DNA of 31,082 bases, taken from the NCBI GenBank assembly GCA_039182735.1, contig JBCDCB010000038.1, forward strand, positions 1 to 31,082, in the 5' to 3' direction. Every line of letters begins with the position of its first letter. Position 1 is the stretch's first letter. This document shows, piece by piece, positions 25,440 to 31,082 of the stretch. The stretch is from JBCDCB01 sp039182735. Lineage in GTDB: Bacteria > Planctomycetota > Phycisphaerae > Phycisphaerales > UBA1924. The notes under the pieces are model-generated. The model was not told the origin of the DNA. It worked only from the letters and a program-made list of their open reading frames with translations, and did no database searches. The translations under genes were made by a program, and so were the position numbers.

Positions 25440-25641
25440 CCTCGCTGAGCTCCGCATAGACGGTGTTCGCAGCGCGCTCAAAGTCGCCCATCACGCGCTC
25501 GAAGTCGGAACGCCTGTCCGCCTTCTCGCGCAGCACTGTTGACAGGTCATCGCGCGAACTCGACCGATAACCCCACAGGTCAAGCAGACCTCCGACGGAT
25601 TCGAGCATGCGAGCGATATCTCGAGTGCGCAGCGACGCCAT
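25357..25641 (-). CDS. Small protein of unknown function (94 residues)
   Basis: I do not recognise this 94-residue protein. It is largely helical and charged (RTRDIARMLESVGGLLDLWG, then DFERVMGDFERAANTVYAEL) and ends GNQLTLF. No membrane segment or signal peptide is visible. ATG 25641 is preceded by no clear ribosome-binding site; a TTG six bases upstream is an alternative. It lies 62 bases after cysC. Its 3' part overlaps the DUF2335-like gene by 83 bases in a different frame, which suggests a translationally linked pair. That one frame is a shadow cannot be excluded, but both show protein-like composition. Confidence 0.5.
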   Translation of the reverse strand: MASLRTRDIARMLESVGGLLDLWGYRSSSRDDLSTVLREKADRRSDFERVMGDFERAANTVYAELSEDERAVVRGKLGEFGVARSDTGNQLTLF

Positions 25642-25703
25642 ACCCAAGTCTACGGCAAAACAACACTCAGATCTTCACTCAATCGCAGAAACGCGACCAA
25701 CGC

Positions 25704-26321
25704 TCAGTCGCCCCGAATGATCCCATGCTTCTCGAGCAGTTCGAGGCACTGCGCCACGCACTCGTCCACCGAGTGGTCGGCAGGGGTCAGGCGCAGCTCG
25801 GGGTTCTTCGGCGCTTCGTACGGATCATCGATCCCGGTGAAGCCCTTGATCTCCCCCGCGCGGGCCTTGGCGTACAGCCCCTTCGGATCACGCTCCTCGC
25901 ACACCTCGATAGGCGTGTCGGCGTACACCTCGAAGAAGCCGAGGCCCGCCTGCTTGTGCGTCTCACGCGCGATCTCGCGGTCCGCCTCGTACGGGCTGAT
26001 CACGCTCACCAGCGTCACCGCGCCGGAGTCGGAGAAGAGCTTGGCGACCTCGCCGAAGCGGCGGATGTTCTCGGCACGGTCCTCGGCGGAGAAGCCCAGG
26101 TTGTTGTTGAGGCCCGAGCGGATGTTGTCCCCGTCGAGGCGATAGCACGCCAGGCCGCGGTTCACGAGAACCTGCTCGAGCGCGCAGGCGACGGTGGACT
26201 TGCCCGAGGCGGAGAGCCCGGTGAACCACATGGTGGCCCCGGTGCAGTTGAGGGCCTTCCAGCGCTCGTCGCGGGAGATAATGCCCTCGTGCCAGTGGAT
26301 GTTGGTCGCCTTGATCGCCAT
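25704..26321 (-). CDS. cysC: Adenylylsulfate (APS) kinase
   Basis: The enzyme phosphorylates APS from ATP sulfurylase to PAPS, the sulfate donor. The 205-residue protein has the P-loop GLSASGKST (35-43), DGDNIRSGL (63-71) and RAENIRR (82-88). SPYEADRE (109-116) and the lid FTGIDDPYEAP (161-171) complete a standalone APS kinase of usual length. ATG 26321 follows AGGAG by nine bases. It heads the minus-strand operon cysC - 94-residue protein - DUF2335-like - PAP phosphatase - transporter. No PAPS reductase is nearby, so PAPS is likely used by the three sulfotransferases of this locus and not only for cysteine synthesis. Confidence 0.96.
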   Translation of the reverse strand: MAIKATNIHWHEGIISRDERWKALNCTGATMWFTGLSASGKSTVACALEQVLVNRGLACYRLDGDNIRSGLNNNLGFSAEDRAENIRRFGEVAKLFSDSGAVTLVSVISPYEADREIARETHKQAGLGFFEVYADTPIEVCEERDPKGLYAKARAGEIKGFTGIDDPYEAPKNPELRLTPADHSVDECVAQCLELLEKHGIIRGD

Positions 26322-26467
26322 AGGAAGCCGCTCCTCTCGCCGGTGTGCTGTCATACAAATCGAGCGGCGGATTCCGCTCGGGACCCGGGCGGAAGGTAGG
26401 AGCGAAGCGGCAAGGGGTCAACGCGCGCCGGGGCCCATCGCCGCCGATCGCGTGATCGGACCCGCGA
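26322..26467 (-). promoter_or_regulatory. Spacer between kinase gene and cysC with hairpin
   Basis: These 146 bases must hold the end of the kinase transcript and the cysC promoter. An inverted repeat GATCGCG / CGCGATC with a ten-base loop (about 26446-26469) touches the kinase stop and may act in termination, although no T-run follows on the minus strand. The cysC ribosome-binding site AGGAG lies about 26331-26335. No convincing promoter pair and no gene were found. Confidence 0.35.
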
Positions 26468-28969
26468 TCACCGCGGCGCGGGCGAGCCCGAACGGAGGAT
26501 CGGTGCCGACTCGATGCCCTCGGCGTCCTCCGAGAGGTTCATCCACAGCACGCCCTTGACGTCCTCGGGCGCCTTGTCGCGGAGCCAGAGGCGGACGTCC
26601 TCGATCGCCTCGGGGTCACGCTGCGTGCGCACGCCGATGATCTTCTTGACCTGCGCAACGAGGTCGATCGCACGATCGCTGTCCCGCGAGCGCAGCACGC
26701 CGAACCCCGCGACGCTCTCGGGCAGGCGGGCATCGCCCCCGAAGACCTGATCGAGCTGCTCGTCCGAGAGGAAGCTGACCTCGAGGAGCTTGCCCTGGTG
26801 CGTGACGGGCGCCGCCGCCGGCATGGGGACGTCGGGCGGCTCGATGCCCGAGAAGGGCGCGAGCATGTGCGCGAGCTGTTCGCGCGAGATGTGGATCCGC
26901 CAATCGTTGGAGGCCCACGCGTGCTGCACGTCCGAAGGGATCAGGAACTTGGGGACCTCGACGTCCGGCGTCCCGTCGTGGTCAAGGTCGATCGCGACCG
27001 CCGTCCCGCGCTCGTGCCCCTGGAACGAGAGCACCTCGGCCCGGTCCGCCCCGCGCTCGAACGCCTCCGGGCGCACCGACGCGAGCGCCCGCGCCACCTC
27101 GTTCTGGATCTCGAAGCGCAGCTCCTCGGCATCGTTCGAAACCACCGACGCGGTCGGGGCGTTCTGCGTACCCAAGCCGGGCATCAGGATCAGGAACCCC
27201 GCGAGCCCCACGCAGACCGCGAGGAAGAGGAAGACCGCCACCGCGACGCCGGTATTCGGATTGTTGCTGTAGCGCGACGGGCGCGCGCGCCGAGACGGGT
27301 TGCGCCGCGCGTGCGCACGGTCGCGCGCACGCTGCACGCGCTCGCGCGCGCTGGCGAGCTGTTCGTGCGCCGGCTTGCGGAGCGCGGGGTCGATCGTCGC
27401 GCGAGCCGCGGGCGCCGCGACGGGCGAAACCCTCGGCGACGCTGGCGCGACACTCGCCACGCCCGCCGTCTTGTACGAACCCTTCCACCAGTCGGTAACC
27501 GAGATGCTCGGGCGCGCACGCTCGGCGACGGCAGCGGCAGCGACAGCCGGCGCGGGCTCCGGGCGCGGCGGGACGGGCGACGCCGCCTGCACCACCGTCG
27601 GGCGCGGCGCCGGCGCGGGCGTGAAGGGCTCGGGCTGGCGCGACTCTTCGAGCGCCTCGGCGTGATCGCCGAACGAGGGCAGGTCCGCCGGCTTCATGCT
27701 GTGCATGTCCGGCGCGTGCATCAGCGCGTTGACGTCGGCGAGCATCTCCGCGGCGCTCGCGTAGCGCTGGTTCATGTCGGTCATGGAGCGGCGCACGATC
27801 CAGCGGAGAGCCTCCGGGCAGGTCTTGCCGATCTGCGAGAGCCCGCCGTGCGCGGGGAAGGAGTTCTCGATGACACTGAAGAGCACGGCGCCGGCGCCGT
27901 AGACATCGAACTTGACGCCGTCCACTTCGTGGACCTTCGCGCCGCGGAGCGCCATGCGGACGAGCTCGGGGTCGCGGAAGTACTCGGTGCCGTGGGTGGT
28001 GAGGGTCATCGCGCTGCGGAGCGGGGTGATGAGCCCGAGGTCCACGAGATGGGCTTCACCGTCGTGCACGATGATGTTGTCGGGCTTGATGTCCTTGTGC
28101 CAGAGCCCGCCGCTGTGATAGGTCTCGAGCGTGCGGAGAAGGTCGGCGGTGTAGCCGAGCATCTCGCGGATCGCCGGGACGTTGAGACCGTCGGCGCTGC
28201 TCGAAGCGTGGCGTTTGCGTGTGACGGCGGTGAGCGACTCACCCGGCACGTAGGCCATCACGTAGTAGAACCGCGCGTCGCTCAGTTCGTGGTCGAGCAC
28301 GAGCCCGAGCTTCTTCGCCGCTTCGAGTGCGCGGCTCTCGCGCACGATCTGCGGCATCGTCGAGCCTTCGCTCACGCTGAAGCTCTTGATGACCACCTGG
28401 TCCACGTGCCCCGCGCCCGCGCGCTCGAAGGACGCACGCTTCACCGCCGACGGCTCGGCGACGTAGAGCTTAGCGCCGGATCCACCGCCGGCCAGCGAGC
28501 CGACGATGGTGTAGCCGTCGAAGGTGCCCAGCGCCTTGCTGCGCGGCTTGTCGCGGGTGGGCGCCTGGGCGACGACCTCGGGGAGGCGGCGCTCGATGCC
28601 CTCGGTGAGCGGGGTGAGCAGCAGGAAACGCGCCGGGTGCCCGATGAAGACGCGGTACGCCGCGGCGGCGCCGGCGCCGAGCTCGTCCTGCACCGCGCGA
28701 CCGAAGTGCGACGACGCCGACCATCGCCCGATGACGATGTTCGCGATCACGAGCGGCATGAAGACCAGCGCCGTGATCGTGCTCCCGATGATGCGGAGCG
28801 AGTCGCCCAGCATCCCGCCGATGAAACGCCCGAAGTGCAGGAGCACCGCGACGAATCCCTTGGCGACGGCATTGAGCAGCCACCACAGCCCGCGGAACGC
28901 GAAGACCAGCACGATCGCGCCGACGACGACGCCCAGCAGTGTTGCGAGCAAGGCGAGGATGGGGGACAT
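26468..28969 (-). CDS. Membrane-anchored Ser/Thr protein kinase with C-terminal extracytoplasmic domain
   Basis: This 833-residue protein has hydrophobic N-terminal segments (about 5-45 and 55-82). A Hanks-type kinase domain (about 150-420) follows: glycine loop GSLAGGGSGAKLYV (157-170), Lys195 in VVIKSF, Glu211, HKDIKPDN (291-298), DLG (310-312, in place of DFG) and DVYGAG (355-360). Next come a Pro/Ala/Arg-rich linker (about 445-570), one membrane helix (about 574-597) and a roughly 235-residue C-terminal domain. That domain contains DLDHDGTPD (661-669), which resembles a calcium-binding DxDxDG loop. Membrane helices on both sides of the kinase are unusual, since most bacterial Hanks kinases have only one, after the kinase. 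AAGGAGAT precedes the ATG. It starts 38 bases after the sigma factor stop, so the pair is probably one operon, and the kinase may control that sigma factor. Confidence 0.9.
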   Translation of the reverse strand: MSPILALLATLLGVVVGAIVLVFAFRGLWWLLNAVAKGFVAVLLHFGRFIGGMLGDSLRIIGSTITALVFMPLVIANIVIGRWSASSHFGRAVQDELGAGAAAAYRVFIGHPARFLLLTPLTEGIERRLPEVVAQAPTRDKPRSKALGTFDGYTIVGSLAGGGSGAKLYVAEPSAVKRASFERAGAGHVDQVVIKSFSVSEGSTMPQIVRESRALEAAKKLGLVLDHELSDARFYYVMAYVPGESLTAVTRKRHASSSADGLNVPAIREMLGYTADLLRTLETYHSGGLWHKDIKPDNIIVHDGEAHLVDLGLITPLRSAMTLTTHGTEYFRDPELVRMALRGAKVHEVDGVKFDVYGAGAVLFSVIENSFPAHGGLSQIGKTCPEALRWIVRRSMTDMNQRYASAAEMLADVNALMHAPDMHSMKPADLPSFGDHAEALEESRQPEPFTPAPAPRPTVVQAASPVPPRPEPAPAVAAAAVAERARPSISVTDWWKGSYKTAGVASVAPASPRVSPVAAPAARATIDPALRKPAHEQLASARERVQRARDRAHARRNPSRRARPSRYSNNPNTGVAVAVFLFLAVCVGLAGFLILMPGLGTQNAPTASVVSNDAEELRFEIQNEVARALASVRPEAFERGADRAEVLSFQGHERGTAVAIDLDHDGTPDVEVPKFLIPSDVQHAWASNDWRIHISREQLAHMLAPFSGIEPPDVPMPAAAPVTHQGKLLEVSFLSDEQLDQVFGGDARLPESVAGFGVLRSRDSDRAIDLVAQVKKIIGVRTQRDPEAIEDVRLWLRDKAPEDVKGVLWMNLSEDAEGIESAPILRSGSPAPR

Positions 28970-29007
28970 TCGGCATCTCCTTCCCGAAGACCCGCGGGCG
29001 ACTCACC

Positions 29008-29757
29008 TCAGTCGAGCACGCGTGCCTCGTCCGCCCGCCTCGCCTCCAGCTCCCGGAGATAGACCTCCGCGATGGCCTCGTCGAAGAGGGCGTCGTCTGC
29101 CTTAGTCGGATCCAGCACCAATCCGTTTCGCTCGGGCTCGGCCAGTTCGTCCTTCGTAAACGAATACGTCGAGATCACCTCGCCCAGCCTGCCGCGCAGG
29201 CGCTCGCGCACCTTGGTCAGTTTCCGGCTCACGGTGGGCTCGCTCGTCCCGAGCTGCTCCGCGACGTCTTTCCCGGACTTCCCGTCGAAGACACGCATCC
29301 GGTAGATGGAGAACTCGGTGAAGTCGCTGGCCTGCTCGACCATGCGGATCGCCGCGTAGACCTTGGCGCGGAAGACGGCGGCTTCGTAATCGACGTCGGG
29401 CTCGACGCCAGCCTGGACCATCCAGCCCTCTTCGAGCGGGGCGGCCTTCTTGCCGGAGCCTCGTTTCTGAGCACCGCGCCGGTCCATCTCGTCGCCCAGC
29501 GTGTGCTTGGCGATCGCCAGGAGCCACGTGGAGAATCGCGCGCCGCGAGCCGGGTCGTAGCGATCGATGCTGTCAGAGAGGGCGGCGAGCGTCTCCTGCG
29601 AGAGGTCGCGCACGGTTTCGGCACCGATGCGTCCGCCCCCCCACTTGGTGAGCTGCGCGCGCAGGACGGGCCCGAAGGTCTCCCACAGTTCGAACCAGGC
29701 GGCCGGGTCCTTGGCACGCAGGCGGGCGATGAATGACGTCGTGAGATTGTTCAGCAC
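29008..29757 (-). CDS. ECF-type RNA polymerase sigma factor
   Basis: This 249-residue protein has sigma region 2 (about 13-95), including WFELWETFGPVLRAQL, RDLSQETLAALSDSIDRYD and FSTWLLAIAKHTLGDEMDR. A linker follows, then region 4 (about 145-190) with the helix-turn-helix SGKDVAEQLGTSEPTVSRKL (161-180). A charged C-terminal extension of about 55 residues follows; most ECF factors lack one. Start choice is uncertain: GTG 29757 has GAGG nine bases upstream, while GTG 29763 and 29793 are less well supported. No anti-sigma factor gene is adjacent. The downstream Ser/Thr kinase takes that place, as in kinase-associated ECF groups described for planctomycetes. The C-terminal extension is a possible site of kinase control (inference). 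Confidence 0.88.
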   Translation of the reverse strand: MLNNLTTSFIARLRAKDPAAWFELWETFGPVLRAQLTKWGGGRIGAETVRDLSQETLAALSDSIDRYDPARGARFSTWLLAIAKHTLGDEMDRRGAQKRGSGKKAAPLEEGWMVQAGVEPDVDYEAAVFRAKVYAAIRMVEQASDFTEFSIYRMRVFDGKSGKDVAEQLGTSEPTVSRKLTKVRERLRGRLGEVISTYSFTKDELAEPERNGLVLDPTKADDALFDEAIAEVYLRELEARRADEARVLD

Positions 29758-29978
29758 GGGCACTGGCCTCGTTTGGCGACGCTCCGACCCCACCGAAACG
29801 CGCTAGGACACGTCAACAACATACCCGCCCCGGAAGGCGATTCCACGTCCGATCACGAGCCTTGCACGACACGTCGCGAAATCCCGCGAGATCCGTTCCC
29901 AAAGAGACGTGTGACAGAACACGCAACCTCGCCGCCCATCGCAGACACGCATCGGCGGCTTCGTGAAAGGAACGAGTC
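29758..29978. promoter_or_regulatory. Divergent regulatory region with three ACACGTC motifs
   Basis: This region of about 220 bases lies between the sigma factor (leftward) and the coiled-coil protein (rightward). The heptamer ACACGTC occurs at 29808-29814 and 29869-29875, and inverted at 29906-29912. The last two copies form a spaced dyad. They may be promoter elements of the ECF factor or a regulator's sites. AAAGGA (29966-29971) is the ribosome-binding site of the plus-strand gene. No gene is visible. Confidence 0.4.
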
Positions 29979-30917
29979 ATGGGAATCGCCAAGTGCATCA
30001 TCCGAACGGGTGTGATCGGGGCTTTGGCCGCGGGCGGCCTCGTGCTTGTCGCGGGCCCTGACACCGTCCACACCATGTGGAGCCAAGTCCGCACGGGCGT
30101 CGGCGACGCCATCAACGAGCACATCGACGACCCCGTCGTCCTCCGCTCGCAGCTGACGCGCCTCGAGGCCCAGTACCCCGCGAAGATCGCCGATGTTCGC
30201 ACCGAGCTCGACAGCCTGCGCACGCAGATGTCCGACCTCGAACGCGACAAGGCCATCGCCGACAAGGTCATCGAGCTCGCCAGCGCCGATCAGTCGGAGC
30301 TGACCCCGCGCCTCGCCGAGGCCGCCGAGGTCCGCGCCGATTCGCCCTACGCGACCATCCGCGTCCGCTTCGACGGGCAGTCGATGCCCCTCGAAAAGGC
30401 GTACGGCAAGGCGACGCAGCTCACCAACACCATCAACGCTTACACGCAGCGTTCGGCGAACGCGCAGTCCAACCTCGACTACCTCGCCGTGCAGGCCGGG
30501 CATCTTGAGGGCTTGCTGACCGACCTCGAAGCCGAGCACGCCGAGTTCCAGGCGCAGCTCTGGCAGCTCGAGAGCGAGATCGAGATGATCGCCCGCAACG
30601 ATGCGCTGCTCGCGATGATCGAAGAGCGTCAGCAGTCGATCGACGAGCTCAACCGCTTCGAGGCCAAGAGCATCAACCACGTGCGTGACCGCATGGCGCG
30701 CATCCGCTCCGAGCAGGAGTCGCGCTTCGAGACGCTCATGAACTCTCCCAAGGAGACATATGAGCAGCAGGCGCAGCAGATGCTCGACCGCGAGGCGAAC
30801 GCACGCGAAGTCTTCGAGAAGTCGCAGGAAGCCGCGGTCGTCAACGAGACGATCGAGATCGGCAGCGACGAGGTCGAAGACGCCAGCGTCGCGATGCGTG
30901 AGATCGTCATCGACTGA
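29979..30917 (+). CDS. Membrane-anchored coiled-coil protein of unknown function
   Basis: I do not recognise a named family. The 312-residue protein has a basic N-terminus and one hydrophobic segment (about 8-26) that is either an uncleaved anchor or a signal peptide. Predominantly helical heptad-like sequence (about 55-100 and 165-290) follows, rich in Glu, Gln, Arg and Leu. A short less helical part around 104-135 reads SPYATIRVRFDG. The tail is acidic (EIGSDEVEDASV). The arrangement suggests a trans-envelope or membrane-attached coiled coil, superficially like PspA/IM30-type or adaptor-like helical proteins, without a diagnostic motif. It is divergent from the sigma-kinase operon and ends at a strong terminator, so it may be a target of that sigma factor (inference). 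Confidence 0.75.
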   Translation: MGIAKCIIRTGVIGALAAGGLVLVAGPDTVHTMWSQVRTGVGDAINEHIDDPVVLRSQLTRLEAQYPAKIADVRTELDSLRTQMSDLERDKAIADKVIELASADQSELTPRLAEAAEVRADSPYATIRVRFDGQSMPLEKAYGKATQLTNTINAYTQRSANAQSNLDYLAVQAGHLEGLLTDLEAEHAEFQAQLWQLESEIEMIARNDALLAMIEERQQSIDELNRFEAKSINHVRDRMARIRSEQESRFETLMNSPKETYEQQAQQMLDREANAREVFEKSQEAAVVNETIEIGSDEVEDASVAMREIVID

Positions 30918-30983
30918 TCAAAACCCCACACCGCGAGGGCTCGTGCCCATCGCGAAGACCCCCGATCGCACCCTGTGATCACA

Positions 30984-31020
30984 CACGCCGGCGGGACCTC
31001 CCGTCGGCGTGGTTGTTTTT
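30984..31020 (+). terminator. Strong intrinsic terminator
   Basis: A 12-base-pair stem (30984-30995 with 31000-31011, one G-T pair) closed by a four-base loop is followed by GTTGTTTTT. It ends the coiled-coil gene 66 bases after its stop codon. The remaining 60 bases to the window edge show no gene. Confidence 0.88.
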
Positions 31021-31082
31021 GGGAAGCGACGGAAAGACAACGAGGGAAAGCGACGGCGTCCCTGGCTCCCTCTCCCCGCGCG

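Noticed and set aside
26798..29062. 754-codon plus-strand frame opposite the kinase
   Set aside because: The kinase on the minus strand has full catalytic motifs and a ribosome-binding site; the plus frame has low-complexity Arg/His/Asp composition only.
31025..31060. Short repeated GAAGCGACGG / AAAGCGACGG near the right edge
   Set aside because: Two short copies in purine-rich sequence at the window end are not enough to call a repeat family.

Overview
The base composition (GC-rich, strong third-position G/C) and the gene content point to a member of the Planctomycetota, probably a marine Phycisphaerae-like lineage. The best clue is an ECF-type sigma factor directly followed by a membrane-anchored Ser/Thr kinase, a pairing known from planctomycetes. 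This placement is an inference: no rRNA or other marker gene is present. I found no tRNA, rRNA, CRISPR array, insertion sequence or phage gene.

Almost all of the window, about 1-26.3 kb, reads as one surface-polysaccharide locus with its own sulfate-activation chemistry. On the minus strand at the left edge lie a CapK/PaaK-like adenylate-forming enzyme, an acyltransferase-3 O-acyltransferase and the start of a UDP-glucuronate decarboxylase. Diverging from them on the plus strand, 31 bases away, are gmd and a GDP-fucose-synthase-like gene, then a GDP-mannose 3,5-epimerase. A long, tightly coupled run follows (6336-18526): GT4, a GT2-GT2 fusion, a WcaF-like acetyltransferase, sulfotransferase 1, ATP sulfurylase (sat), a second GT4, sulfotransferases 2 and 3, a Wzy-like polymerase and a Wzx-like flippase. 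A UDP-uronate/hexose 4-epimerase converges on the flippase. A secreted protein of unknown function (19703-21664) is transcribed away from that epimerase.

A second operon on the minus strand (26321 down to 21958) encodes APS kinase (cysC), a 94-residue unknown protein, a DUF2335-like membrane protein, a HAL2/SAL1-type PAP phosphatase and an SLC13-type anion transporter with two TrkA-C domains. Together with sat this forms a full cycle: sulfate uptake, APS, PAPS, sulfotransfer, and hydrolysis of the inhibitory by-product PAP. No PAPS reductase or sulfite reductase is seen here, so the PAPS is most simply meant for sulfation. The inferred product is a sulfated, O-acetylated heteropolysaccharide. 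It would be built from GDP-linked 6-deoxyhexose and L-galactose/L-gulose plus UDP-linked uronic acid or pentose, and assembled by a Wzx/Wzy route. The initiating phosphoglycosyl transferase and the Wza/Wzc-type export genes are not in the window.

The right end (26468-31082) is a separate regulatory module: a kinase with a likely extracytoplasmic sensor domain, the ECF-like sigma factor, and a divergently transcribed membrane-anchored coiled-coil protein that ends at a strong intrinsic terminator.
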